DNA of 64,000 bases from Leptolyngbya sp. NIES-2104 (GTDB taxonomy: Bacteria > Cyanobacteriota > Cyanobacteriia > Leptolyngbyales > Leptolyngbyaceae), in NCBI RefSeq assembly GCF_001485215.1, contig NZ_BBWW01000001.1, forward strand, positions 5,580,001 through 5,644,000, read 5' to 3'. Positions 53,305-63,529 of this stretch are shown here, piece after piece. Numbering within the stretch: the first letter of the stretch is position 1; each line of letters opens with the position of its first letter. A model generated the notes under the pieces. That model was given only the letters and a program-made list of their open reading frames with translations. It ran no database searches and was not told the DNA's origin. The position numbers were made by a program, and so were the translations under genes.

Positions 53305-56300
53305 CTACTTCAGTGCATCGCTCGTTTGAATATGGGCGATCGTTGCAACGACCTCAGTTGGATCAACGGGTTTTGCTAGATATGCCTGATAGCCCGCTGC
53401 AATGGCTCGATCGTGATCAGGCTGTTGAGCAAAGGCAGTCAGCGCGATTGCTGGAGTCTGAGCGCCCTGCTGAATCGGCAACGATCGTACGTGTTGAATG
53501 AAGTCATAGCCGTTCATCTCTGGCATGCCAATATCACTCACAATCACATCTGGTGGAGATTGAGCGATCACTTGCAAGGCTTCGATCGCAGAAGTGAACG
53601 TCAGCACAGTTGCCCCTTCCTGGCTCAGAATAAAATGCAGTAAATTCAAGTTGTCTGGCTCGTCATCCACTAGCACAATCCGAACTTCTACTAAAGTGCC
53701 TGGGGAATCGGGCGGATCGCAAGCTAAAGCATCATCACCGAGAGATGCGTGATTACTGTAATCAAAATGATGAGCGTCGATCGCGGATTGGGTTTGCTCA
53801 GGTTGGTTCGATGTGGCGTTGAACTTCGGCAGTGACACGGTAAATGTGGCTCCTTGTCCTAAGCCAGCACTTTCTGCAACGATTGTTCCGCCATGTAATT
53901 CGACCAAGTGGCGCACGATCGCAAGCCCTAATCCAAGTCCTCCATAACGGCGGGTTGAACTGCCGTCTGCTTGTCGGAAATGCTCAAAGACATGCGGCAG
54001 AAATTCAGGAGCAATGCCAATTCCAGTGTCACTAACTTGAACTTGAACATAAGGCAGCGCGTTTCTTGTAATCAGCGACAAGCTGACTTTAATTTGTCCG
54101 CCTTCGGGCGTGAATTTGATCGCGTTCGACAACAAATTCCAAAAAACTTGTTGCAAGCGGTTTGGATCACCGATCGCGTTAAGCGGTGAACTGTGAAACG
54201 CGATCTCAATTCCCTTCGCTTGGGCGGCGAGTTGTACGGTGTCGATCGCCGATGTGAGCGTGAGTGCGAGATCGACAGGCTGCAATTCTAGCGTCAGTTT
54301 GCCTTGAACAATGCGAGATACATCTAACAAATCGTCGATCAGCGCCATTTGTTGTCGCACATTGCGATCGATGGTTTCTAATGCCTGAGCTGCTTTTGTC
54401 GGTGACAGCTTTTGCGCTTTTAACATCTGTGTCCAACCGAGAATCGGATTGAGCGGCGTTCTGAGTTCGTGAGATAGCGCTGCGAGAAATTCATCTTTCA
54501 GGCGATTGGTGCGAATGAGTTCTTCGGTTCGTGCTGCTAAAGTATCTTCTAGCTGCTTGCGATCGCTGATATCGGTATTTGTGCCAAACCAGCGCAACAC
54601 TTGACCTTGCTCGTTGTGAATTGGAAATGCTCTTGAGAGAAACCAGCGATACTGTCCGTCTTGACCCCGCAATGGAAAGGTATCTTCCCAAGCCTCGCCC
54701 GTTTCGATGCACGATCGAAATTTTTCGGTGACGCGATCGACATGCTCTGGATCATGAACTTTTTGCCAGCCCAAGCCTTGCATCTCTTCGATCGTCGTGC
54801 CCGTGTAATCAAACCAGCGCTGATTGTACCAGGAGATCCAGCCAGTTTCGTCAGCGATCCAAGCAAGTTGAGCGATATTATCAGCAAGTGTGCGAAACCG
54901 GGCTTCACTCTCGCGCAACGCTTGAACCACTCTAGTTTGCTCGATGATCGACCACAGCCGAGCAACGATTTCTTGCAGCAATGCCACTTCATCAGATCGC
55001 CAATTCCGAACCATTTCACTATTGACTACGAGCGTTGCCACCCAGCGTCCTTGATCGATACAGGGAATCGCAACAAAGGCGCGAACACCCAAAGCAACGA
55101 TTCTCTCTGCAAAAGTAGCGGTATTAGGATGAATCGTGACATCTGAAACCACCGCAGCTTGTCCAGTCGAGTACAGGTTAACGAAGTCCGGCAAGACAAA
55201 ATCGGACAGGCGATACGTTCCAACAAGACTCGGAACCGCTTGTCGTCGCCAGTCGTGCTCAAGGATTGCCAAATCGTTTTCCAAATCAATTCGATCCCAC
55301 AAAGCCCGATCGACCTGCAAATATTCACCGAGACTGCTCACGGTTTCGAGGATCATTGCTTCGGCTGTCGTCAGTTGGCGCAATCGGCGATCGAGGTTGT
55401 TGAGAAATTGCTCGTTGAGTTGAGCTAATTTGCGATCGTGAATATCCGTCGAAGTGCCAAACCAAGCCGTAATTTCGCCTTGAGAATTGCAGTTCGGCAC
55501 ACATCGAATCAAAAACCAGCGATACGCTCCATCGGCGCGTCTCAGTCGCGCTTCGACTTCGTAAGGTTGCTGAGTTTTGAGTGCAATGTTCCACTGCTCA
55601 ACCATCCTGGCTGAGTCGTCTGGATGATGCACTTGGGCAACGAGGGTCTGATCACGGCTTTGCTCTGGGGTTAGTCCCGAATACTCGCACCACTGCTGAT
55701 TTAGGTATTCCAATCCTCCGATCGCATTACTCACCCAAACAATTTGCGGCAAGGCATCGATCAATTGCTGTAGCTGCTGTTCTTTCTGACGCAGCATTGC
55801 TTCGATGCGTTTGCGTTCCGTAATGTCCATAAAAGCAGCTACACACCCCCGCACCGCCCCCACTTCATCGAATAACGGCACGGCATTGACCCACCAATCA
55901 AAGACTGCGCCATCCGATCGCACCATTTGAATTGCGACATCGCGGACTTCGACACCTTGAGCGGTTGCAACTTGCATCGGCAATTCTTCGCCGGGAATCT
56001 CTTGTCCGTTGCGGAGTTGGCGAAAGGGAAGGGTTTCGGCTTGCGCTCCGGTGGCAGAAACGTTGGCAGCGGGCGGCACGCTTAATATCGCTTCAGCAAA
56101 CGCATTCGCCCGAATGGTTTGGCAAGTTAGATCTTCTGCGATCGCAATCCCGACCGGAGCCGCGTCGAGAATGGTTTGTAGTTCACTGACGCGCCGTGCC
56201 AGTTCTTGATTGAGCCGCTTGATTTCGGCTTCGGCTTGTTGGCGTTCGTCTTTGATCCGCGATCGTTCGCGACCATCTCGGACAACCGCAACCCAGCCGC

Positions 56301-56634
56301 CATTGGGTAAAGTTTTACTGCTCACCTCTACTGGAATTTGGCTACCGTTCTGATGCAAGCCCTGCCAAGTTTCAGAATTGCCCCCGGTGAGTCGAGATGC
56401 TTCAGGCAAAAGTACATTGATTGTTGCTCCCAACAATTCTTCGCGTCTATACCCAAATAGTGCACAGGCGCGATCGTTGACTTCGATGAGAGCGCCGCTA
56501 GAATTCGTGACCAAAACGGCATCGGGTGACAGTTCGAGCAGCGTTTCTAACAATTGCCCGCGATCGGTTTCATTGCGCGTCGATGGCTCTTGCTTAACGC
56601 CTTCACTCACTTCAACCGAAGGTAAATCAGACAC
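53305..56634 (-). CDS. multi-PAS hybrid histidine kinase
   Basis: A 1109-residue cytosolic sensor: PAS at about 25-115, PAS 150-275, PAS 285-400, GAF 415-570, PAS 575-695, HisKA with His722 (SHELRTPL), HATPase about 815-935, and a C-terminal receiver with Asp1034 (IVSDIGMPEMNG). The kinase core and receiver are close to the second half of the kinase at 40736-45010 (same HELRTPLNPI, FRQAD and GMPEMNGY stretches), so the two are paralogs. No membrane helix is present. Its likely partner is the single receiver encoded 186 bp downstream. It has the usual cyanobacterial hybrid layout. Confidence 0.92.
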   Translation of the reverse strand: MSDLPSVEVSEGVKQEPSTRNETDRGQLLETLLELSPDAVLVTNSSGALIEVNDRACALFGYRREELLGATINVLLPEASRLTGGNSETWQGLHQNGSQIPVEVSSKTLPNGGWVAVVRDGRERSRIKDERQQAEAEIKRLNQELARRVSELQTILDAAPVGIAIAEDLTCQTIRANAFAEAILSVPPAANVSATGAQAETLPFRQLRNGQEIPGEELPMQVATAQGVEVRDVAIQMVRSDGAVFDWWVNAVPLFDEVGAVRGCVAAFMDITERKRIEAMLRQKEQQLQQLIDALPQIVWVSNAIGGLEYLNQQWCEYSGLTPEQSRDQTLVAQVHHPDDSARMVEQWNIALKTQQPYEVEARLRRADGAYRWFLIRCVPNCNSQGEITAWFGTSTDIHDRKLAQLNEQFLNNLDRRLRQLTTAEAMILETVSSLGEYLQVDRALWDRIDLENDLAILEHDWRRQAVPSLVGTYRLSDFVLPDFVNLYSTGQAAVVSDVTIHPNTATFAERIVALGVRAFVAIPCIDQGRWVATLVVNSEMVRNWRSDEVALLQEIVARLWSIIEQTRVVQALRESEARFRTLADNIAQLAWIADETGWISWYNQRWFDYTGTTIEEMQGLGWQKVHDPEHVDRVTEKFRSCIETGEAWEDTFPLRGQDGQYRWFLSRAFPIHNEQGQVLRWFGTNTDISDRKQLEDTLAARTEELIRTNRLKDEFLAALSHELRTPLNPILGWTQMLKAQKLSPTKAAQALETIDRNVRQQMALIDDLLDVSRIVQGKLTLELQPVDLALTLTSAIDTVQLAAQAKGIEIAFHSSPLNAIGDPNRLQQVFWNLLSNAIKFTPEGGQIKVSLSLITRNALPYVQVQVSDTGIGIAPEFLPHVFEHFRQADGSSTRRYGGLGLGLAIVRHLVELHGGTIVAESAGLGQGATFTVSLPKFNATSNQPEQTQSAIDAHHFDYSNHASLGDDALACDPPDSPGTLVEVRIVLVDDEPDNLNLLHFILSQEGATVLTFTSAIEALQVIAQSPPDVIVSDIGMPEMNGYDFIQHVRSLPIQQGAQTPAIALTAFAQQPDHDRAIAAGYQAYLAKPVDPTEVVATIAHIQTSDALK

Positions 56635-56810
56635 GATCGCGCTCCTTGCTTACCGTACTCAAAATGGTGTTGGGTGACATACCCCGATCTTACGGATACA
56701 GACAGACTCCAGCGGATCGCTTCGGACGTTAGACGAGCTTTCAGAACGGAATGTCCACAGTTTATCATCCGGGTAGGCTTTCCCAATCTCGTTGGGCGGA
56801 ATTAGAGGAT

Positions 56811-57005
56811 GTTTGAAAAGTTGTCGTTCGTTGCCACATCCCGCCCTGAAATGAATTTCGGGCTAATCGACGAAAGTCCTTTGAAAAGAACTAAGAGACT
56901 GAAACTGGCTCCCAGTCTACTTCAGTAGACTTTCCACGGTTAGCCCGAAATTCATTTCAGGGCGGGAAGCAATCGAAGCGAAGAAACTTTTTATACTTTT
57001 CAAAC
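56811..57005. repeat. long palindromic interspersed element, copy with perfect ends
   Basis: A 195-bp non-coding element with terminal inverted repeats GTTTGAAAAG (56811-56820) and CTTTTCAAAC (56996-57005), perfect over 10 bp. Perfect 27-bp inverted arms at 56840-56866 and 56940-56966 surround two inner hairpins (AGTCC-type near 56875-56892 and AGTCTACT/AGTAGACT near 56914-56931). It sits in the 650-bp gene-free stretch 56635-57284; 56635-56810 shows no other feature, and 57006-57284 holds the nirA promoter. Confidence 0.88.
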
Positions 57006-57146
57006 CCCCGCTCATACCAAATTAATCTTTGATCGCTACAGATTGACTCGGTATTACATGTACTGCATGGATGCCCTGAGTAAAATTCGTGCAGGAAATC
57101 TATTGATTCCGTCAAAAGGTAGATTTGGGCAAGATTGCTGTGCTTT

Positions 57147-57188
57147 GTATCTATCCTTACTAAAGCAATGGATTGAATTGCATACCTT
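57147..57188 (+). promoter_or_regulatory. NtcA-type promoter of the nitrate operon
   Basis: GTATCTATCCTTAC at 57147-57160 is a perfect GTA-N8-TAC NtcA box. It is followed after 22 nt by TACCTT at 57183-57188, fitting the TA-N3-T -10 box. This is the canonical layout of nitrogen-control promoters (box centred near -41). The nirA ATG lies 97 bp further on. NtcA, the 2-oxoglutarate-sensing CRP-family activator, would switch the operon on under ammonium limitation. Confidence 0.78.
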
Positions 57189-57284
57189 AGTCAAGAAGAC
57201 TTTTAATCCCCTGTTTGGATACGTGTTCGATCGCGCAAGTTTGCCCCAGTGCAACCTTGCTCACTGTGCTATGGAGATAAACAC

Positions 57285-58934
57285 ATGACCGGCATCTCTA
57301 AGACTGCTAGTGCATCAGAACAGTTGACCGACACCGAAGCAATTAATCAATTTGAAAATCTGACGACTGAAGCCCCTCCCGTTAAAACACAAAATAAATT
57401 TGAGCGGATTAAAGCAGAGAAAGATGGCTTAGTTTTAAAGCAAGAGCTAGAATTGCTTGCCAAAATTGGCTGGGAAGCGATCGAGGAACCCGATCGCGAT
57501 TTCCGCTTGCGGGTGCTGGGATTGTTTTACCGCGAAGTCACACCCGGACGATTTATGCTCAGAATGCGGACTGCAAACGGGGTTCTACCAAGCAATCATT
57601 TACGAGTGCTAGCAGAAATTGTGCAGCGCTATGGAGCCGATGGCAATGCCGACATCACGACGCGCCAAAACATTCAACTGCGCGGCGTTCGGATCGAAGA
57701 TGCTCCGGATATCTTTCGCCGATTTGAACAAGCGGGAATGACCAGTGTTCAAACCGGAGTCGATAATGTGCGAAATGTGACCGGATCGCCAGTCGCAGGG
57801 CTAGAAGCGGATGAACTGATTGATACTCGTGGCTTGTGTCGAGCAGTGCAAGACATGATTACCAACATGGGAGCGGGAAACTCTGCGTTTACAAATCTGC
57901 CGAGAAAATTCAACATTGCGATCGCGGGCTGTCGCGATAATTCCGTTCATGCCGAAACCAATGATCTCGCCTTTATTCCCGCTTACAAACAGGATCAAAT
58001 TGGCTTTAATGTGATCGTAGGCGGCATGTTTTCACCGAAGCGCTATCAAGAAGCAGTGCCGCTCAATGCTTGGGTAGCACCGGATGATGTCGTCGAGGTG
58101 TGCAAAGCAATTTTACTGGTGTATCGCAATCATGGATTAAGAGCGAATCGACAGAAATCGCGCTTGATGTATTTGATTGATAGTTGGGGCATTGAAAAGT
58201 TTCGATCGCAAGTCGAACAACAATTCGGGCGAACATTTGAGCCTGCTGCGGAGACCGACGAAATCACGATCGACAAGCGCGATCACATCGGCGTGCATCG
58301 GCAGAAACAACCGGGTTTGAACTATGTGGGTCTGCACATTCCGATCGGTCGGCTTGATGCTCACGAACTATTTGAACTAGCGCGAATGGCAGATGTTTAT
58401 GGTAGCGGTGAACTCCGATTTACAGTTGAACAAAATCTGATTATTCCGAATGTTCCTGATTCGCGTTTAGCAGCATTATTAAAAGAACCTTTATTGCAAG
58501 ACCGTTTCTCGATCGAGCCTGATCCAGTCTCGCGCTGGCTGGTTTCTTGTACAGGGAGTCAGTTCTGCGGCTTTGCCTTGATCGAAACCAAAAATCGCGC
58601 CTTGGCGACGATCAAAGCACTCGAAGCAGAATTAACCCTGCCGCAACCCGTTCGGATTCACTGGACAGGCTGCCCGAACTCCTGTGGACAGCCGCAAGTC
58701 GCAGACATCGGACTCATGGGAACGAAAGCTCGTAAAAATGGGCAAGTCGTCGAAGCCGTTGATATTTGGATGGGTGGCAAAGTCGGACACGAAGCATGTT
58801 TGGGAGCACGAGTGCAGTCAGGCATTCCGTGTGATGATCTGCTGCCTGTGTTGCGAAATTTGCTAACCGAGCAGTTTGGAGCGACACCCAGACAAACCGG
58901 GTATTTTGTGCCGCCAGATCTGCTAGAACTTTAA
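57285..58934 (+). CDS. nirA: ferredoxin-nitrite reductase
   Basis: Six-electron reduction of nitrite to ammonium with reduced ferredoxin. The 549-residue product has the siroheme/4Fe-4S cysteines in [15 protein letters not shown] and [19 protein letters not shown], the nitrite/sulfite-reductase ferredoxin-like half ([19 protein letters not shown]) and the [13 protein letters not shown] block. The ATG at 57285 with GGAG at 57273-57276 is the start; the open frame continues upstream without similarity. A leading segment of about 50 residues is helical and polar. narB follows after 13 bp, so the two form an operon. Confidence 0.96.
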   Translation: MTGISKTASASEQLTDTEAINQFENLTTEAPPVKTQNKFERIKAEKDGLVLKQELELLAKIGWEAIEEPDRDFRLRVLGLFYREVTPGRFMLRMRTANGVLPSNHLRVLAEIVQRYGADGNADITTRQNIQLRGVRIEDAPDIFRRFEQAGMTSVQTGVDNVRNVTGSPVAGLEADELIDTRGLCRAVQDMITNMGAGNSAFTNLPRKFNIAIAGCRDNSVHAETNDLAFIPAYKQDQIGFNVIVGGMFSPKRYQEAVPLNAWVAPDDVVEVCKAILLVYRNHGLRANRQKSRLMYLIDSWGIEKFRSQVEQQFGRTFEPAAETDEITIDKRDHIGVHRQKQPGLNYVGLHIPIGRLDAHELFELARMADVYGSGELRFTVEQNLIIPNVPDSRLAALLKEPLLQDRFSIEPDPVSRWLVSCTGSQFCGFALIETKNRALATIKALEAELTLPQPVRIHWTGCPNSCGQPQVADIGLMGTKARKNGQVVEAVDIWMGGKVGHEACLGARVQSGIPCDDLLPVLRNLLTEQFGATPRQTGYFVPPDLLEL

Positions 58935-58947
58935 CTTAAAAATAACT

Positions 58948-61143
58948 ATGACAGAAATTACAAAAACACTCTGCCCTTACTGTGGGGTCGGGTGTGGTTT
59001 AGAAGTGTCACCCCCCGCCCAGCAAGGACAAGCAACCCATCGAGATGCTGAGGGCACTCCAATTTGGAAAGTCAAAGGCGATCGCACTCATCCATCGAGT
59101 CAAGGAATGGTGTGCGTCAAAGGTGCCACAATCACCGAAGCACTCGATAAACAGCGATTGCTTTATCCGATGATGCGGAACTCACTCGACGCACCCTTTG
59201 AGCGCGTGACTTGGGATCAAGCACTCGATCGCATTGTGCAAGAAATTCAGCAAACTCGCGCCTACTATGGGTCTGAAGCCTTGTGTCTTTACGGCTCAGG
59301 GCAATTCATGACCGAAGACTATTATGTGATGCACAAATTAATGCGCGGGTTTCTCGGAAGCAATAACATTGATTCTAATTCTCGCTTGTGTATGTCTTCT
59401 GCGGTGACTGCGTATGCTCAAAGCTTAGGGTCGGATGGTCCACCCTGCTGCTATGACGATTTAGAACTCACCGATTGTGCATTTTTAGTCGGAACGAATG
59501 CGGCTGAATGTCACCCGATCATCTTTAATCGATTGCGAAAGTATCACCGCCAACATCGTCACGTTAAGATGATCGTCGTTGATCCGCGCCGTACTCCGAC
59601 GGCTGAAGCAGCAGATTTACACCTCGCCATTCGACCCGGAACCGATATTGATTTGTTAAACGGCATTGCTTACCTACTGTCTGAGTGGCAAAAAGTCGAT
59701 TATGCCTTTATCGATGATTGCGTCGCGAACTTTCCCGCATACGCCGAAGTCATCAAGCACTATCCACCCGATGTCGTCGCTCGACGCTGCAACATTTCCA
59801 TTGAAGATCTAGAAACGGCAGCACGCTACTGGGCAAGCTCGAAGCGCGTTCTATCTCTTTGGACGATGGGCGTGAATCAATCGAGTGAAGGAACCGCAAA
59901 AGCCCGATCGCTAATCAATCTCCATCTGCTCACCGGACAAATTGGCAAGCTGGGTGCAGGTCCCTTTTCGCTCACGGGTCAACCGAATGCCATGGGCGGA
60001 CGAGAAGTGGGCGGACTTGCCGGACTCTTACCTGGATATCGCTGGGTGAAAAATCCGCACGATCGCGCCTTTGTCGAGCAATTTTGGCAGTTGCCACCCG
60101 GTCAAATTTCGCCACAGCCCGGACGCACTGCCTGGGAAATGATTCGCGGCTTAGAATCGGGTGATGTCCGATTTCTGTGGATTGCGGCAACGAATCCCGC
60201 TGTAAGTCTGCCGGATTTACCCCGCACCAAAGCAGCGTTACAAGCTTCTCCGTTCACTGTTTGCCAAGATGCCTACTATCCGACCGAAACAGCGAACTAT
60301 GCTCATGTGCTCCTTCCCGCTGCTCAATGGGGCGAAAAAACTGGAACCATGACGAATTCTGAACGGGTAGTGACGCTGCTTCCTGCCTTTCGCAATCCAC
60401 CTGGACAAGCGAAAGCCGATTGGGAAATTTTTGCTGAAGTGGGACGGCGATTGGATTTTTCCGCAGCCTTTCAGTTTCGCGATGCTGCCCAAGTGTTTGC
60501 AGAATTTGTCCAGATGACCCGCGATCGCGTTTGTGACATGAGCGGCATCAGTCACGAACTCCTCAAAAAAGGCGCAGTTCAATGGCCCTATTCGATCGAT
60601 CGACCGGATGCCAGCACCGCAAAACGGTTGTACACCGATCATCGCTTTCCAACCACCGACGGACGCGCTCGATTTGGGGCATATCATTCACGCGGTGTCG
60701 CAGAACCGCCCGATGATGACTATCCGTTTGTGCTAACCACAGGTAGACTTTATGGTCACTGGCACACCCAAACCCGCACCGGACGCATTCACAAACTCCG
60801 CCAAATGCACCCGCGCCCGGTTTTAGAAATTCATCCCCACGATGCGGCTCGATTGGGGTTGCGAACCGATGACTGGATCGAAGTGCGATCGCGTCGCGGC
60901 AAGGCAAAATTTCCCATCACTGTTACGAGCGCGATCGTACCTGGAACTGTTTTTGTCCCGATGCACTGGGGTGCTCTCTGGGCAACAGAAGCCGAAGCAA
61001 ACTCACTGACCCATCCGATTTCTTGTCCAGAGTCTTCACAACCAGAACTCAAAGCTTGTGCAGTTCAACTCATCCCCGTGGGTGCAGAACCGATGTCTTC
61101 TGTCCCTGCTGCTGAATTTGTGATGGCGGAGATCCAAATTTAA
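58948..61143 (+). CDS. narB: ferredoxin-nitrate reductase
   Basis: Reduces nitrate to nitrite in the cytosol using ferredoxin and a bis-MGD molybdenum cofactor. The 731-residue product has the N-terminal 4Fe-4S motif (Cys9, Cys12, Cys16 and a fourth Cys in GMVCVKG), the molybdopterin segments ([20 protein letters not shown] with the Mo-ligand region) and the C-terminal dinucleotide-binding domain ([19 protein letters not shown]). It is 13 bp from nirA with no transporter between. The next gene, a molybdate importer, starts 172 bp further on and supplies its metal. Confidence 0.96.
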   Translation: MTEITKTLCPYCGVGCGLEVSPPAQQGQATHRDAEGTPIWKVKGDRTHPSSQGMVCVKGATITEALDKQRLLYPMMRNSLDAPFERVTWDQALDRIVQEIQQTRAYYGSEALCLYGSGQFMTEDYYVMHKLMRGFLGSNNIDSNSRLCMSSAVTAYAQSLGSDGPPCCYDDLELTDCAFLVGTNAAECHPIIFNRLRKYHRQHRHVKMIVVDPRRTPTAEAADLHLAIRPGTDIDLLNGIAYLLSEWQKVDYAFIDDCVANFPAYAEVIKHYPPDVVARRCNISIEDLETAARYWASSKRVLSLWTMGVNQSSEGTAKARSLINLHLLTGQIGKLGAGPFSLTGQPNAMGGREVGGLAGLLPGYRWVKNPHDRAFVEQFWQLPPGQISPQPGRTAWEMIRGLESGDVRFLWIAATNPAVSLPDLPRTKAALQASPFTVCQDAYYPTETANYAHVLLPAAQWGEKTGTMTNSERVVTLLPAFRNPPGQAKADWEIFAEVGRRLDFSAAFQFRDAAQVFAEFVQMTRDRVCDMSGISHELLKKGAVQWPYSIDRPDASTAKRLYTDHRFPTTDGRARFGAYHSRGVAEPPDDDYPFVLTTGRLYGHWHTQTRTGRIHKLRQMHPRPVLEIHPHDAARLGLRTDDWIEVRSRRGKAKFPITVTSAIVPGTVFVPMHWGALWATEAEANSLTHPISCPESSQPELKACAVQLIPVGAEPMSSVPAAEFVMAEIQI

Positions 61144-61315
61144 CAGGGAGAAGCTCCGCCAAGGCATATAGAAAGCAATTTTCATGTAGACTTGCTTTGA
61201 AAACCGTGAGCACGATCGCACTCATCAAAGCTATCGTAGAGCCAAGAATTCCACAACTTTAGTGAGGCGGAGTGGGAGTTTGACATAACCAGAAGTGGAT
61301 GACAGGGGGGATCTG

Positions 61316-63145
61316 ATGGCTGAATTGTTAACCTTGCCCCTTGATCTTTCCCCGCTCTGGATCTCGCTGAAAATTGCCAGCTTAGCAACTTTCTTTACCT
61401 TCTTTGCAGGAATCGCCGTTGCCTACTGGATGTTGAACTATCGAGGCAAAGGAAAATTCCTGCTAGAAGGCATTTTTATCTCTCCGCTGATCTTGCCACC
61501 TACGGTCGTTGGCTTTCTGCTCTTGTTGATATTTGGCAAAAATGGATGGGTTGGAAAACTGCTAATGTCGATCGACTTCAGTGTCGTATTCACCTGGTAC
61601 GGAGCCGTGATAACAGCAACAGTTGTCGCATTTCCATTGATGTATCGAACCGCATTAGGAGCTTTTGAACAAATTGATCAAAACTTTTTAGCGGTTGCTC
61701 GAACGTTGGGCGCTTCAGAATGGACGGTGTTTCGTCGAGTTTTATTACCGTTAGCTTTACCAGGTGTGTTGGCTGGAACGATGCTTGCCTTTGCGCGGGC
61801 GCTTGGTGAATTTGGAGCAACCTTGATGCTGGCAGGAAACATTCCAGGACAAACACAAACGATTCCAATGGCAATTTATTTTGCTGTGGAAGCAGGAGAC
61901 ATCAGTGAAGCAGGGTTCTGGGCAGTGGCGATTATGCTCATTTCACTGTCTGGAATTATTACAGTGAACTTTTGGCAAAAGCAGCGATCGGACAATCAGA
62001 GACCTTCGAGCCGTACGTTTCAAGCTTCCGTATTTGGCGCTCATCGCAAATCAGAAGCGATCGCAGTTCATTCATCGGGGTTAGTCGTTGATATTCAAAA
62101 ACAATTAGCAACCTTTGATCTGGATCTGTCCTTTAGCGCTACAGAATCAACACTTGGAATTTTAGGAGGCTCAGGAGCAGGAAAAAGCATGTTGCTCCGC
62201 TGTATTGCAGGCATGGAAAGCCCAACCAAAGGACAGATCATACTCAATGGGCGCATTCTGTTTGATGCAAAAGCGGGAATTAACGTTCCGAGCCGCGATC
62301 GTAAAGTCGGTTTCTTAGTGCAAAACTACGCTTTGTTTCCCAACATGACCGTTGCTCAAAATATTGCTTTTGGCTTACCTCAGTCGCTGTCTAGCAGCGA
62401 AGTTCGTCAGCGGGTTGAAGCTCAGTTAGAAGCAATCCAACTGCAAGGATATCGCGATCGCTATCCGCATCAACTTTCTGGAGGACAGCAGCAGCGGGTA
62501 GCCTTAGCACGAGTGTTAGCAAGCGAACCAGAAGTGATTTTGCTCGATGAGCCTTTCTCAGCTCTGGATACCCATCTTCGTAGCCAGATGGAACAAGAAG
62601 TAAGTTTACGACTTCAGCACTTTAAAGGGGTAAGCTTGTTTGTCACGCACAACCTCGAAGAAGCATATCGAGTGTGTGAGAATTTGTTAGTTCTAGCGCA
62701 AGGGCACGCGATCGCTGATGGCTCGAAATACGACATTTTTGAGCGTCCTGGTGCAGTCGGAGTTGCTCAACTTACGGGCTGTAAAAACATCTCTCCGATC
62801 CAAGTGATTGCAGAGCAGGAAATTTCAGCGATCGATTGGGGTATTTGCTTACAAGTGATTGAACCTTTATCGGCTCGTCTTGCCTATGTTGGAATTCGTG
62901 CTCATCAGATTCGGTTTAGAGAAGATGACAATGCAGAAAATACTTTTCCTTGCTGGGTGGCTTCAACTAGCGAAACACCTCATCGAATGACTGTCTTTCT
63001 CAAATTCAACTCCAGTCCGACTCATCTGCAAGACTATCATCTGCAAGCAGAGGTCTTTAAGGAGAAGTGGGAAGTCTTAAAGCAAATTCCCTTTCCCTGG
63101 TTTGTACAGCTTGATGCCCTGCGGCTAATTCTACTGGAAGCCTAG
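61316..63145 (+). CDS. modBC: fused molybdate ABC permease-ATPase ModBC
   Basis: A 609-residue fusion of the ModB permease and ModC ATPase. Residues 1-225 hold five to six helices with the EAA-type loop (FLAVARTLGASEWTVFRRVL) and GEFGATLMLAGNIPGQTQTI, the classic ModB signature. The ATPase half has Walker A GGSGAGKS near 283-290, signature LSGGQQQRV near 387, and Walker B ILLDEPFSALD. The C-terminal about 130 residues resemble a divergent regulatory (TOBE/MOP-like) domain. ATG 61316 with AGGGGG upstream is favoured over GTG 61295. Molybdate is preferred over tungstate or sulfate because of the narB context. Confidence 0.92.
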   Translation: MAELLTLPLDLSPLWISLKIASLATFFTFFAGIAVAYWMLNYRGKGKFLLEGIFISPLILPPTVVGFLLLLIFGKNGWVGKLLMSIDFSVVFTWYGAVITATVVAFPLMYRTALGAFEQIDQNFLAVARTLGASEWTVFRRVLLPLALPGVLAGTMLAFARALGEFGATLMLAGNIPGQTQTIPMAIYFAVEAGDISEAGFWAVAIMLISLSGIITVNFWQKQRSDNQRPSSRTFQASVFGAHRKSEAIAVHSSGLVVDIQKQLATFDLDLSFSATESTLGILGGSGAGKSMLLRCIAGMESPTKGQIILNGRILFDAKAGINVPSRDRKVGFLVQNYALFPNMTVAQNIAFGLPQSLSSSEVRQRVEAQLEAIQLQGYRDRYPHQLSGGQQQRVALARVLASEPEVILLDEPFSALDTHLRSQMEQEVSLRLQHFKGVSLFVTHNLEEAYRVCENLLVLAQGHAIADGSKYDIFERPGAVGVAQLTGCKNISPIQVIAEQEISAIDWGICLQVIEPLSARLAYVGIRAHQIRFREDDNAENTFPCWVASTSETPHRMTVFLKFNSSPTHLQDYHLQAEVFKEKWEVLKQIPFPWFVQLDALRLILLEA

Positions 63146-63173
63146 AGTGCTTTCGCGCTCTAATAATGAGCGT

Positions 63174-63360
63174 GTTTGAAAATTCCTCGCTTCGTTTACT
63201 TTCGCCCCGAATTCCATTCCGGGGCTATCGGTGCGAAGTTCCTTTGAAAAGGACTAAAGGGACTCAAATTGGCTGTTAGTCCCCTTCAGTGGACTTCGTT
63301 TGATTAGCCCCGAATTCCATTCCGGGGCGGGTAAGCAACGGAGTGAAAAGGCTTTAAAAC
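63174..63360. repeat. interspersed palindromic element, GCCCCGAATTCC variant
   Basis: A 187-bp copy with the same layout: GTTTGAAAAT at the left, arm CGCCCCGAATTCCATTCCGG (from 63203), inner hairpins (AGTTCC.../GGACT and AGTCCCC.../GTGGACT), a second arm TAGCCCCGAATTCCATTCCG (from 63305), and CAACGGAGTGAAAAG near the right end. It lies in the 384-bp gap 63146-63529; 63361-63529 is the modA upstream region, where I see no other feature and no NtcA box. Confidence 0.8.
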
Positions 63361-63529
63361 ACGACATAGACTTCCTACACAAATTCTAAATCTGAACTAA
63401 ATGGAATTTGAGGCACTGATACAAAGTCGATCGAGGTATCCCGCTTAATCTAGTAGATAACTTAGCCCCTTGATAGAACTTACTAACATTCTTGGTAAAC
63501 TCATTCCTGTTATTCAACCTATACTTTTA

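Noticed and set aside
57051-57063. GTATTACATGTAC as a second NtcA box
   Set aside because: The spacer between GTA and TAC is 7 nt, not 8, and no -10 box follows at the right distance.
57043-57288. 81-codon open frame upstream of nirA
   Set aside because: It covers the NtcA promoter and ends just past the nirA start; composition (many Cys, Tyr, Leu) is like non-coding sequence and it has no ribosome-binding site.
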